A DNA stretch of 64,000 bases from Phaseolus vulgaris (lineage: Eukaryota; Streptophyta; Magnoliopsida; Fabales; Fabaceae), in contig NC_023753.2 in assembly GCF_000499845.2 (NCBI RefSeq), positions 15,329,030 through 15,393,029 of the forward strand. The letters are read 5' to 3'. Position numbers and translations under genes: made by a program. Under the pieces are notes generated by a model, which saw only the letters and a list, made by a program, of their open reading frames with translations, was not told the origin of the DNA and searched no databases. Positions 23,192 to 34,581 of this stretch are shown piece after piece. Each line of letters opens with the position of its first letter. Positions within the stretch are counted from its first letter, which is position 1.

Positions 23192-23994
23192 TGTACCGTC
23201 CTGGTAGCCGGAGGTGATGACGTGGCACCAAGCTACAGTATAGGCGTGTTGACAAGGCGCCAGGTTGGCAGAGGGGAAGGAAGTCGGGGGCTCGTGAAGT
23301 CGCCAGTTGTTAAGATTGGCGTGTTCCGATCTTCAACATACCAGGCGATCGCCCAGTAGAAAGTGAAGTCGCCAGATGTAAACTCAGGCGACCAAGCGAT
23401 TGGAGATCGCCAGAGCAAGCACATCGCCGGAGATGAAGGTGAAGCAGATTATGAAGGCGGCCGGCGAGACCACAGGGAAGGTGTATGAAGGCACCCTAAC
23501 TCGCCAGTTCCAGTAGAGATCGCACTCCCAAGTTAGCTATGTACTGGGCAGCACCATGCATAAATAACTTAGCCAAACAGAGAGTCAGAAGCAGCGCCCA
23601 AGTCAAGGAGGCTCCAGATGGTGGCACGTGTACGACTGGATGTGAGCCACGTGTCCAGGTCTGTAACTGCCAGGAGAGAGAAAGTAACCAGGTATATAAG
23701 AGTTCTCAACGAACTTTCTGAGGTACGCGCGTTCAGATTACACTCTTTACGCTTGCGAGTTATAAAGCTTACTGTGAGAGAGAATTTGCACGGTTCCTGT
23801 TCTTAGTTTTCTCTTAGTATTTGGTGATTCGGTCACTGACTTGGGCGTTGGAGTGCGATCGGCCGCAGCGGCGCCGCTATGTTCCTTTGCAGGTTCTTGA
23901 GGTGGATCTCGAAGAAGAGCGGAGGTTTGAAACGGTGCGCACGTCGATCCTTTGACGAGGCAGTTTCCAGCGTTCCGGTCAACAGGCAGGATCA
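23192..23994 (+). repeat. 3' LTR of element B
   Basis: 803 bp, starting TGTACCG and ending GATCA, with about 11 substitutions against the 5' LTR by eye. The twin G-boxes (23625, 23648) and the TATA box (23693-23699) are kept. Confidence 0.95.
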
Positions 23995-24791
23995 AAAAGC
24001 TTCACAAATGAAATGCACCGAACAAAAGCAAGGAAGGAAGAAGATGAATCGATTGAAACATGAAACTAAACAAGAACACCGAATAGAAAGCAAGAAAGGA
24101 ACCTAAAACATGTTTAGGAATTCAATTAGGCACGGAAATGGAATGAGAAGATGAAGAAGAAAGATGACTTATGTGGTTGTAGTTTTTGGTTGATGAACAC
24201 GCCACTTGAAGTGTGAATGCTCCAAGATAAGTGTGAATTGCCGCCACTTGAGGGAACCAAGGCTCTCAAGATGAGACTAGGAAGAGGAGAAGACAAGTTC
24301 TCATTACACTCAATCACCAATTTGGGAGAGTTTTGTTACTTCAAATATCAATTCTGAATTATGAAGGACCCAAGCCCTCCTTTTATAGGAGCAAGGGCTG
24401 GTCATTAGCTTTACAAAGAGTCTCCTAAGCTACCCAAGAGTCTCCTAAGCTAACGCCTCTCCTAATCTAACGCCTAAGCTTCTAGAATTTTCTAAGCTAA
24501 AGCCTAAAGATGCTTTACAAAAGAGGTATCTAATGTTTCCCTCTAAGCACCTTCCTAAACACTATTCTATATTATTTACAATTTTATATAAAAGAAACTA
24601 TAAAGAGAGATATTTAATTGAAGCCCATTCTTGAAAGCTTGTAGACTTCTTTGGCTTTAAGCTTGATCCTCTCTTTATTTTATGTCTTCTTTTAATTTTG
24701 AGAAGACTAGAAGGAAGAACTTCAAATATGTGGGTGAATGACCTCTTCCTTCATTAATAAAAGCCTCCCTTATTTGATCTCCATCACAACA

Positions 24792-25401
24792 TGTAACAAA
24801 GTCTTCACGTACCAGATAACAAAAGTTTTTTAGCTAACGTTGTTTGTAGTTTTTGCAGGTACGAAGGCCGACTCCTACACCAATGTTCATACGCTAATTT
24901 ACTGGTGCTCTAAGTTATTTAAGCTTCTGCTCCGCCTTTTGTTGTACAACAGTAACAGGGAGTTGCTGGTTCTATGTGTTCTGATGCGTGAAATCTTGGA
25001 ATTGGTCGTGAAAATCTGATTAGTTGCTTACTTCTTGTTTTGTGGACATTAGTTGTGTCTGTTGAAAAGACCATATGTAAGTCCTAAAGGGTGGAACCAA
25101 TGCCCAATATGGAGCTATAGGAAGACGGAGAGGAAGATTTATGGTACTGAAGGTACCTATTCCCTTCGGGAAACCCTGAAGGGTCTTTTTGTGGGTGCTG
25201 TATGCCTTCCTTTTAGCAGCTAGTAGAGCCAAGGTGTTTTCTGGTGTAAGGTTCCCTAGTCTTAAGCAGTAAACAACATATATCTTCCTCTGTTTGGGTG
25301 TTCTTTTATTTTGGTATTATTATGTGTTCTGGTAAGTGTAAAAGGGTTGGGATACCCCTTTTATCCCTTTAATTTAATTTCATTCTTTGCTGAGAAAAAA
25401 A
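24792..25401 (+). other. 3' end of the LINE with poly(A)
   Basis: Continues the LINE after the solo LTR and ends in GAGAAAAAAAA at about 25393-25401, just before the second copy of the target duplication. No coding sequence. Confidence 0.6.
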
Positions 25402-25402
25402 A

Positions 25403-25414
25403 CATTTAATACAA
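25403..25414 (+). repeat. Right target site duplication of the LINE
   Basis: CATTTAATACAA, identical to 9858-9869. Confidence 0.85.
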
Positions 25415-27950
25415 AAATAAATTTTAAATATAATTTTTAAATTTATGAATATTTAAATTATTTATTTCTATATAACAATTTAAATTTTTTTCATATATTT
25501 ATAATTTTACTTGTAAATTATTTTTCGTTAAGTAACTCGTATTTTTTTCCAAAATTAATTATTCAACGGTATCAAAAATAATTTACATAATTTTAATTAA
25601 CTCAAATCTACAAAAAAATACCTAATATTTGATTATTCTATTTTTTAAAGACAAGGGTAAATTTATAATTTTACATTTTATACATTTTAAAAAATCAAAA
25701 TATCATCACATCATCACAAACTTCAATAAATATTCTTCACAAATTCACTCTAACGTACTCTAATCCAAACACACTTTCTTCATACTTTTCTCTCAAATCC
25801 TCACATATCCACTTCCTCAAATCCTGAGACTTTCACTCCTGAATCCAAACACAACCTTAGACAATAGAACCAACATATGTAATGTAATTTTCATTGACCT
25901 TATTTCATGTTTCTTTTGACGAGGAAAATGGATATTGAAGAAAGCAAGTAAAAGAGTACTCACTCACCCTTATTCCACTTTACCTTTAACTAGGTTTTAC
26001 TATTGAGAAACAACTATAGATGTGGAAAAGAGTTGAGTTTTCTTCTTTAGGTAGATGGAGAAAAGTGCAAGAGAAGAAAAAGAAATTTCTTTATGTCAAA
26101 GATGAGGTTCTTGTTTTTGGCAAAGAAGAAAGTTTTTTCTTTCTTGGACTTTAGGTTTGATATGCCCACATCCAAGACTTTGTTTTCAATAAAAAGCCCA
26201 CCTGAAGACCCGTTCAACTACCCTACTCTTTCTATGGACTCTTATTATAAAATCATTTCTATCTTACACTATAATTATATAATTATATATATATATATAT
26301 ATACACAACAAATATAAATAAAATAATACCCAGCTAAATCCTTATAGTTGTTGATTTATGTAGGTGAATTGTTTATTTATAGGGGTTGCTTATTTTTTCA
26401 AATTTTAAAGTCTTCTTTGACAATTTTTCACCGACAATTTTTTAATGTTCTAAAAGTTGTTTCAAATTCACAATATATTATCATGTAACTGACGTCTAAA
26501 AATTAATTATATAAAATGACGAGGAACCAATTCTATTAAAAAAACAAGTTTAAAAAAATATGAATAACTAAGAACATAATTTACCAAATAATTATATATA
26601 AATACTATAATAAATAAAACGTAAGAACTAATGTCTACTTAACAACAAAGGTTAAAATGTTAACCAAATGTAAAATTACAGAGTAAGATAACCAGTTTTA
26701 TTCAGAGACCGAAAATAAAGTTTTAGAAAACGTTTAGGAAGTAAAGAGAAATCATTAAACTTTTACTTATGTTGTGTCATAATTGTTATGAATAGGATTG
26801 ACTTCATATGAGAAAGGCAATCCAGCGTACTACATTTGTCCTCTTATTGAAAGAGAGCTAAACACAATGAACCACATCAATTAACAACTTTCAGAGATAA
26901 CATAATTATAATATTCTCCTTTCACCACACCATTGTTTTTAGAAGCTATGATGAAATGGGAATAAGGCACTGTATTTGTTGTCTCATCTTTGTAGTTAGA
27001 AGGCAGAGTCAATGGTTAATTATCACAATTTAACAACCCCCATGCTCTGGACACCAACATGCTTAAACATGAAAGAACACTGAGAGACTTGGTGGTCCCA
27101 TCCTCAGATTTCTTAACTGTTAACTGTACTTGGATTATATGTACAAAAGTATACCACCCAAAGCAATTAACATCCCTTCAAAGATTTGCAAATCATCTCA
27201 AATTAAGCATGCTCTTCCCATAACTGAATAAATAAATCACATTATGTGTTTTTAAGAATATTATAATTGAGATGAGCTTTTATTACTAAAGTTGCATTCA
27301 TCATCACGAAAAAGAATCTCAGTAATGCGTTCAATAGCCTATCCGTGTAATGAAAAACAATGTAGAAAACGATACAGGACACTGCTTCCTTTTCACTGTT
27401 TAGGATAGCAAACTATCAGAAAAGTGAATAGCAAGACTTGATGCACATGCTGGCTTTGTGTGAAATAACATGACATATCAAAGGAAATCAAGAATAAATC
27501 AACATAAAGAAAAGAAGCAGAGAAAAGGAGCAATAAAGCTAGGAATTTTTTTTGATATCATAAGTAAAAGGGTGTATCAGTAATAAAACTGATGCACTTT
27601 ATATTCACAGAAAGTTGTTACCTACTATAAAAGGTGAAAACAAACGTAACATGAAAACAAACGTAACAGAAACTAATTCTTTTGAGATCCCCATGAAGCT
27701 GGAAGTATATATTACCCATTCCCAACTTGCAACTCAAATTGGTGAAGGTAGACGGAGGAAGCGTTTGAAGAAAATGGAAGTAGTTTTATCAATCCAACAT
27801 TTAATTTTTCACTAACAATATGTTCATATGCTTGTTTTTTTTATGTAGCATTTGATTAGAAACAATATGAATAGAGATTGATTGTTACACTAGAGTAGAG
27901 TAGATTGTTTGTAACTAACCTTTATATCATTAAGAAGATAATTGAGTCAC
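25415..27950. other. AT-rich spacer without a recognised gene
   Basis: Only short non-homologous frames occur. Contains a TA microsatellite at 26284-26303 and a pyrimidine-rich stretch with two AATCCAAACACA words (about 25760 and 25845) that could be an end of a small DNA transposon, but I found no matching inverted end. Confidence 0.5.
26284..26303. repeat. (TA)n microsatellite
   Basis: Ten TA units in a row within AT-rich DNA. Confidence 0.9.
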
Positions 27951-28526
27951 TACAATTCAAATGTAATAGAGGCATTAGCTCTATATTTTACTTAAGAGAA
28001 GCTTCTTGAAACTTAGATCTCCAAGATATAGGTGAATTTTTCAGATAGACAATATAGACAGTAATTGGATTTCTTGTATCATTGCAGTCAACCTAGTCAT
28101 AATCACTATAAGTCTTGAGTTGAATTTCACTCTTAGCCTCAAGAAATATACCTTTCTCTAGGCTTATTTGAGCTAGCACAAAATTCTTAAGTCCCTTGAT
28201 GATGAATGGTAGCAGGAATTGATACATATTCACTAAGAAGATGCACAACTTGTGTTGGTAAGGTACATCAACTTTCCAATGAGTCTCTTGTAGGATGAAG
28301 AATGACTTAAGATCGCAAGGTTGTTCAACATAAGAATCGCTAACAATAAAAGAAAGTTTCTTCTATTTTGCACCATGAAAAATGTTACAAATTAAATCTT
28401 TACTACTAGATATGTATGGAAATTTTTATTGATAATCTGAAGTCTTTCGATAGACAAATGCCAAAATCTAGCATGACAAATTTCAACATTTTGAACATCA
28501 TAATGAGTTTTAGCAACAAAATTTAT

Positions 28527-29054
28527 TCAATAAGTTTGCCCAAAACATTCATTGAGGGTGTATAAATCATCCTTAGCCTTAACTATACCAATCTTCTCAT
28601 TGGTCTTGATGTCTTGAATAACATAAGATTTTGAATAGAAAACAAGCTTATAATTGTTGTTACTCACAAGTTTGGATATGGAAATGATATTATCATAAAA
28701 GGAAGGTATGAAAAGCACATCCGTAAGAATGAATTTATCAGTAATTTTCAAAATTCTTTTATGAGTGGCATAAACCTGATTTTCATTAGGAAGATTCACA
28801 ATAAGAAAATCAATTATTTTGTATGAAGAGTAATTTGATAGAGAAAAGGATACACTAATATAAGATTTTACGTTTTTGGTGCTAGTTAGACTGACAATGG
28901 AATAAAAGTTACCTTTATTTTTAACTTTAAGGCTCAAATTTTGAATAGGTGAAGAAACAGATTTATTGACTTGTGTTGTACTAGAATTAATCTCTTTATT
29001 AAACTGTTGAAAGAGAGTCATAAGAGTATGATATTGTTGCTGAGATAACCGAAC
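28527..29054 (-). pseudogene. Ty1/copia gag-protease fragment (longest open piece)
   Basis: An open minus-strand frame of about 176 codons. It contains NVRLSQQQYHTLMTLFQQF (gag end), then IIDFLIVNLPNENQVYATHK (protease region, with the Asp-Ser-Gly position lost or replaced) and LTDVLFIPSFYDNIISISKL, a hallmark of copia proteins just after the protease, and DLYTL, the usual start of the pre-integrase region. The frame continues upstream across the solo LTR once that LTR and one ATTAG are disregarded. Confidence 0.75.
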
Positions 29055-29059
29055 ATTAG

Positions 29060-29874
29060 TGATCCTGCCTGTTGACCAGAACGCTGGAACCTGCCTCGTC
29101 AAAGGATCGACGTGTGCACCGCTTCAAACCTCCGTCCTTCTTCGAGATCCACCTCAAGAACCTGCAAAAGAACAGAGCGGCGCCGCTGCGGCCGATCGCA
29201 CTTCAACGCCCAAGTCAGTGACCGAACCACCAAATACTAAGAGCGAGAACGCTCAAGAAATCTCAAGGAACCGTGCAATGTTCTCTCTCACAGTAAGCTC
29301 TATAACTCGCAAGCGTAAAGAGTGTAATATGAATGTGCGTACCTCAGAAAGTTCGCTGAGAACTCTTATATACCTGGTCACTTTCTCTCTCCTGGCAGTT
29401 ACAGACCTGGACACGTGGCTCGCATCCAGTCGTACACGTGCCATCATCTGGAGCCTCCTTGACTTGGGCGCTGCTTCTGACTCTCTTTTTGGCTAAGTTA
29501 CTTATGCATGGTACTGCCCAGTGCATAGCTAACTTGGGAGCGCGATCTCTACTGGAATTGGCGAGTTAGGGTGCTCTCGTACACCTTCCCTGTGGTCTCG
29601 CCGGCCGCCTTCATAATCTGCATCACCTTCATCTTCGGCGATGTGCTTGCTCTGGCGATCTCCAATCACTTGGTCGCCTGAGTTTATCATCTGGCGACTT
29701 CATCTTTAACTGGGCGATCGCCTGGTATGCTGGAGATCGGAGCACGCCAACTTAATAACTGGCGATTACACGAACCCCCCGACTTCCTTCCTTTCTCCAA
29801 ATCTGGCGCCTTGTCAACACGCCTACTCTGTGGCTTGGTGCCACGTCATCACTTCCGACTACCAGGGCGGTACA
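29060..29874 (-). mobile_element. Solo LTR of the element B/D family (815 bp)
   Basis: Read on the minus strand it starts TGTACCGCCCTGG and ends GGATCA, like the LTRs of B and D. It is flanked by perfect 5-bp duplications ATTAG (29055-29059 and 29875-29879). Twin CACGTG boxes and a TATATAAG box are present in the same order. No internal sequence remains, so it arose by recombination between the two LTRs of a former element. Confidence 0.93.
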
Positions 29875-29999
29875 ATTAGTATTGTCAAAAGGTGTTGTTC
29901 TTCATATGATCATTGTTAATGTCTTTTGTAGCCTCAACATTATTGATTGCATTATTCGTTCTATTGTGAAACCTATGTTCGGGAGGGAACCCATGCTTT

Positions 30000-31968
30000 T
30001 TTATAGGATGCATCTTCACGATTTGCCTTGGTTCTTGATTTGCTTGGAATAAATTGGCAAAAGAAATGAAGGATTGGAGTTAAGGAAGAAGTCAAGGAGT
30101 CTTGTGACCTTTGGAGTAGTCGTGAGGTGTGTGGAGAGTTGATGAATTTTTACGGCAAGTACACCACGTTGTCAAAAGTAATAATGTGTCCCTAAGGACG
30201 GATATCGAACCCACAAGGAACAATTGAATAATAAAGTAAAATATTCACTAAATATAAAACAGAATAATAAAAGTTTGTTGGAATTTGTCGTGATGGCAAT
30301 GAGTAACAAGAAAACAAGGCAAAAAGTTGTTTCTTCAATTGGAAAAATAGGGATTATGTTTCATCCTTCTCACTCTTATGTATTTTGATTAGCATGGTAA
30401 TATTATATCCTTTGATAGATATTGATCCCTGTATAAAAATCATTTATATTGATTCCTCGCATATAAAATTATTAAGATGCTTCCTAAATATCGTTTCCTC
30501 GCATATTTATAAAAACAAATTAGAATCAAGCTTAGACGTTGATACCAATTAACATTTCAAGTCTATTCCTAGAGCTCAAATATATTAAGTATTATTGTTT
30601 AGGTTAGAACCATAAAAATACTTTCCAGTCAAATTTAAGATTCCTGATCAAGAATTAGAAACAAAATAATAATACCAATAGTTAATCAAGAACAAAATAT
30701 TATATTTAAATATTACCTCAATACATAAGAGTTCGAACAAATTACTCCCAAATCCACAGGGTAGAATTAGCCACACATCTTCTAACACTTTTTATTCTCC
30801 CAATTGGGTTACAGGTCACTCAATGGTTTTTTCCTCTCAATCTTGCACACCAGGGTTGAGCCTTCAACCCCCTATTTAACCTAATTTGCTAGGGTTAAGT
30901 GAATTCTTGCGTGACACTGATGGGCTCCTTTGAATAAAACATAAAAAGGCCAATGTGTCTAGCGTTGTCTCGCTCAAGCAAGATATAGCTCGGTTGAGCG
31001 AGCAAAGTGTCGATTTTTGTCCAATGCTTCTGGAGCATTATCGCTCAAAGCGAGAATGGGCTCGTTTGAGCAAGATGCTCTAATGTTGATTTGGGCTTTT
31101 TGTGCATTTGTGCGTTCTGGGGCCTTCAAGCTTTCTCCTTTTAGCTTATATTATTCTTCTTTACCCAGTCATCTCCATTCTTCCTATAAACCTGAAATTG
31201 ACACCAAATTTGGGAATAAAATATTCTTATTCAAATAAAGATCATAAAATATGTAAAAAGGTATAAATTCATAAATTATGGGTTATTTTATATTTATTTT
31301 AGCAATTAATACTCATAAGTGCCTATATTTTAATATGAAATATTATTGAAATTAGGAGCTTATCAAGAGTGATAGGTGAAACCTAATCATTTGAAGAATG
31401 GTGAGAGAGATAAAACAAGGTGTTTATCCTAAAGAAAAGACACAAGATGAGAGTTTTAGCTACAGATTTCAGCAGTATAATCTAGTATATTTAATATGAA
31501 AATTCACAAGCCAAACACCCTTATTTAAGGTGAAGGGCCGACCATGTACAAGGAAAAAAAAGGGGAAGAAATTTGAATTCAAATTTTTATAGACTAGTCA
31601 TACTTACCATGTGAGTGTAATGTGTACGTGTGACTATCTTAGACATGTTAGAGTTTTCTTGCTGGCCTAGGGTTTAATATGGGCCAAATCGAACCTAATT
31701 AAACCTTAAGTAGGTTTAGAAACCCTAAACCTAACCCTGGTCTACTTGAGGCCAAATATAAGCCCAAAATCCTATACTACTTGGCCCAACTTTTAAGCCC
31801 CAAATTATTTACAAGAAATTTAAATCCTATTATAATTCTTTCAACTAGGTCATGGCTTTAAAAATATAAACGAGGATGTCTCTAATTAGCTTAGTTGAGT
31901 CCCACTCTTCTTGTATTCTCCTAGTCATTGCCCTAGTAGTTAGTCCTCTTTTTGGGGCTCTGCCAACA
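30000..31968 (-). mobile_element. Ty3/gypsy 3' fragment (integrase tail plus LTR), itself holding a solo LTR
   Basis: It interrupts the copia gag knuckle between CYKK (about 31975) and KHGFPPEH (about 29995); CTTTT occurs at both edges and may be the target duplication, though the poly-A context makes this weak. On the minus strand it opens with a coding tail containing TTRAMTRRIQEEWDS (about 31940-31895), a common end of gypsy integrases in plants. A non-coding LTR-like part follows, with TGTAAATAATTTGGGGC near 31810 that resembles the LTR-X copy at 32400-33130. The ends are not clear LTR ends. Confidence 0.5.
30140..31365 (+). mobile_element. Solo LTR, unclassified family (1226 bp)
   Basis: TGATGAATTT at the left end and GCTTATCA at the right end, with perfect AGAGT duplications (30135-30139 and 31366-31370). 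No coding frame of note. It carries paired words such as TCGCTCAAGC and GGTTGAGCGAG near 30970-31070. The family and true orientation are not known to me. Confidence 0.75.
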
Positions 31969-32399
31969 CTTTTTTGTAACAAACATCCACAATATGTCCA
32001 TTCCAACCATAATGAGTGAAAATCTTCTTATTCATGGTATTCTTGTTGTCTTGATTGGTAGGGAAGCCATGATTCCTATAGTAGATTGATCCAGTATGGC
32101 CAACACAACCATATAACTTATAAAAACTATTTATGATAGAATCCTTCTTATTGCAAATTTGTAGTTCAAACTTTTGTTGAAGATGGAAGAATATGGTTGT
32201 GTAAAAGCTAGATGAATTGAGATATAATTTGGTTATTAAAATGGAATAGTGGATATTATGAAACTAGAGGTGAGGCTAACTTATGTGAGTTGATTTTAGA
32301 ATTGTTCCTTTTAGAGGTTGAACTTTTGTTTATGATTTTTGCATTAGCAAATATGGTGATAAACTCAAAGAAGATTGCCACTAGACACGAACTTAACCA

Positions 32400-33130
32400 A
32401 GTGTTTAGGTAAGTGTCAAGGTTCTCTTATAGAGAGAAAAAGAGAAAACACAATTATAGAGTGAAGATGATCAGTTGCGGAATTTAAAATAACATAAGAT
32501 AGAAATGACCGAATGGAATAGAGGAATAAAGAGCATACATTTTAAGGTAAGGCATAAATGATTAAAGGAAAAGATGAATAGATAAGGGAAGCTGGATGAT
32601 GAAAGGAAGAACACATCACTTGGAATGACGGAGGATTCCAAGATGAGTGGTGAAGAGTCGCCACTTGGAATATGCCCTTACAAGATAAGACCCAAGAACC
32701 TTTAGGAGAACAAAGCTCACTAACCACTCAAGAAAAATTTCTTTTGTATATTCAAATTGAAGTTCCAAATATAAGAGACAAGACATCCTATTTATAAGAA
32801 AGGGTGCTTTAGTGAGCAAGAGTGAGAGGAGTGGACGACCAAGGCAAAGAAGGTTTTAGAAAGTAGGTTAACCTAGGCAATGCTGCAACAAAGGGAGGGA
32901 TTCTAGAAGGTAGGTTTACATGAGTGAAAATGGGATGACAGGTGGGTGTATTTGGGTTTGGCACAAGCCCAAATTATACTAAGTACACCCTCATCTAGCT
33001 TATCCTTCTATTTGGAACCCCCAAAGCGAGTCCACTTTATTTACATAAACTTGTCTTGTAAAAAGACTAGAAGGAAGAACAGTTGATATTCCAGTCCATG
33101 TCTGGTTCTTCTTTTGCTGAGGCTCTTCTT
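32400..33130 (-). repeat. LTR-X family copy, minus orientation
   Basis: The reverse complement near 32660-32730 reads GTTAGTGAGCTTTGTTCTCC then GGGTCTTA, which matches the last 45 bases of the window on the plus strand. The part near 33060-33090 (CTTCCTTCTAGTCTT in reverse complement) matches 63590 and 24704. TATA-like CTTATAAATAGG on the minus strand near 32790. Boundaries are approximate. From 33130 to 33477 I see no gene. Confidence 0.6.
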
Positions 33131-33477
33131 AGGTTTGGTGGGGTCTGGTCTTGTATGCTGAGATGGTTGACCTAGGTGTGAAGTGTTTGTGGTATCCTTG
33201 ATCATCGGCTTGTTGAGTTTAGTTATATTACCAACTCACTAGGAAAGAGTTAATAAAAGGAGACTAATCTCTCACTCAATTTCAAGAAAAACCCATTTGG
33301 ATGAAGGAGATGCTATCATTTAGACTCTCTGTCGGAGTCTTTGGAGTTGATTCATGAACTCGTTTTCATAGTAAGAGGGAACATGGCATCTTCTAAGGTC
33401 ATCCTAAGCTCATTCCATCATCGAATGTTAATAAAAGGGTCTTTCATTAAAGAAGTCCACTAATAAATTGCTTGTCC

Positions 33478-33714
33478 CTAAAAGGTCAGTGTAACCAGGG
33501 ATACCTTTATATCTTCTTCTACATGATGGCTATGAAAAATTTGCTTTACCTTCATCTCCCAATCTAAAAATTCATCTATGTCAACTCTTTCATAAAAGGA
33601 AGGAAGGACGACCCTTTGTTCACTTAAAAATCTAATCTCCTTTCTCCACCCAAAAGGCTCATCTTGTTCCCTATTGCTTCCTTGTACACTAGATGGATGA
33701 TTATGATCACTCAT
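33478..33714 (-). pseudogene. Ty3/gypsy gag N-terminal fragment
   Basis: A short frame starting MSDHNHPSS and containing LPSFYERVDIDEFLDWEMKV and QIFHSHHV. The pattern (pF.G..d.eeFLdW...ve.iF) is the usual start of plant Ty3/gypsy gag. Its stop at 33478 is directly followed by non-coding sequence, so it is a truncated piece, perhaps of the element to which the LTR at 32400-33130 belongs. Confidence 0.65.
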
Positions 33715-34576
33715 ATTGAATTAATAAAAGAAAAGGTTTTCATAAAAATATTTGATCCAAAGAATGAGTGATAAAAGTTGTTACAAATATGTTTTGAAGT
33801 TGGGAAGTTTCTATCAAGGTCAAAGACTCAAGTGTTCTGTAAGTTAACTCATAGGAAAGAGTGGTGAATCACATGGACCACTTAAATACCAATCTCTTTC
33901 CTAGCCAAAGTTTTCCCAAAATAGGTTTCACCAATTTTCCTCAAAAGAAACTTCAAAATAATTTTTCCTAAATGTGGTGTGTGCAAGGCTTTCTAGCAAC
34001 CAAAGAAAGGTTTTCTACAAATGAAGAGAAAAATCATAAGTACCATGGATATTTAAAAATAAAAGAACACAAGAAATTAAAAAATAAGGAAATAAAGAAA
34101 AGCAAGAAACATATGCTAAAAATAAATTAGGCATGTCCTATGTGAAAGTGCAAGTGATACTTTGAGCCCCTTGACACACTTTCTCTATCTAATTCACGGA
34201 TTAACTATTACAATGTTCTTAATGTGATTGCTTTGAGAGAATTATCCCGAACAACAAAAGAAAACAATAAATTAAAAAAAAAACCTCAAAGGTTTTGTGA
34301 TACAACTCCACAAATACAAGATCTTTTGTATGATACTCCTTCACTTTGTCCAGCCTTCCTTCTTTCACAGTTGTCTTAATTCTTCACTTGTATCTCTCTC
34401 CAAATAAGCCCTTGATTTATGTCTTAGTCATGAAACATCAAATAGGAATTTTAGCTTCACAACTTTCAAGTTCATACCTCACACAAGAAGAATTTCACTA
34501 AAATAGATCAACAAGTAAGATCAACAAGTAAAATTCAGAAAAGTTCAATTAAAATTGCTAAACTCAAATTGGAATT
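33715..34576. other. No gene seen; possible leader of the gypsy fragment
   Basis: AT-rich sequence upstream (in minus orientation) of the gag fragment. No PBS or LTR end was recognisable. Confidence 0.4.
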
Positions 34577-34581
34577 AATAT

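Larger units (their letters stand above)
11843..23994 (+). mobile_element. Element B: full-length Tat-type Ty3/gypsy retrotransposon (12.15 kb)
   Basis: LTRs of 803 bp (11843-12645 and 23192-23994) start TGTACCG and end GATCA. They bracket a PBS, gag-pol, a repeat spacer, an antisense gene and a PPT. I counted about 11 differences between the LTRs (about 1.4%). The flanks AAATG (11838-11842) and AAAAG (23995-23999) look like a target duplication with one mismatch. Three in-frame stops and a frameshift in gag-pol and one stop in the antisense gene mean this copy is not autonomous. It is inserted in a solo LTR, which is in turn inside a LINE. Confidence 0.95.
11592..24786 (-). mobile_element. 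Solo LTR of a Ty3/gypsy-like family (LTR-X), interrupted by element B
   Basis: The ends are TGATATGATT at 11592 and CTCCATCA at 24786, flanked by CAACA at 11587-11591 and 24787-24791. Without element B the unit is about 1.04 kb. Its right part (for example GACTAGAAGGAAGAAC on the plus strand near 24704) matches, in reverse complement, the sequences near 33070 and 63590, so it belongs to a dispersed LTR family. Orientation minus is inferred from the TATA-like TTTTATAG near 24380 read on the opposite strand. No coding sequence is present between the ends, hence solo LTR. Confidence 0.65.
9870..25401 (+). mobile_element. 5'-truncated L1-type LINE, split by later insertions
   Basis: The same 12-bp word CATTTAATACAA flanks the start of an ORF2 remnant at 9870 and the end of an A-run (GAGAAAAAAAA) at about 25401. 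This is the signature of target-primed insertion of a 5'-truncated LINE. The LINE itself comprises 9870-11591 and 24792-25401, about 2.3 kb. Between them lies a solo LTR (TSD CAACA) that contains element B. The part from 10461 to 11591 holds no gene I can recognise and is best explained as the LINE 3' region. Confidence 0.8.
27955..32300 (-). pseudogene. Wrecked Ty1/copia element: gag knuckle, protease region, RNase H pieces
   Basis: On the minus strand, from right to left. GCVGHTGSIYYRNHGFP and a second knuckle-like part (THYGWNGHIVDVCYKK) lie near 32110-31970. After an inserted block, HGFPPEHRFHNRTNN lies near 29995-29955. A gag/protease frame runs from about 29054 to 28527 with VYATHKRILKITDKFILTDV and SISKLVSNNNYKLVFYS, a typical copia protease to pre-integrase stretch. 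Near 28150-28020 there is TYSDYD, a TAG, then VDCNDTRNPIT, the RNase H core. Most of integrase and RT are deleted. The fragment serves as target for several later insertions. Confidence 0.75.

Noticed and set aside
25630..25860. Possible small DNA transposon (AATCCAAACACA words)
   Set aside because: No matching inverted terminal repeat or target duplication found by eye.
26093..26317. Plus-strand frame of 74 codons in the AT-rich spacer
   Set aside because: Ends in a TA microsatellite, low-complexity, no similarity recognised.
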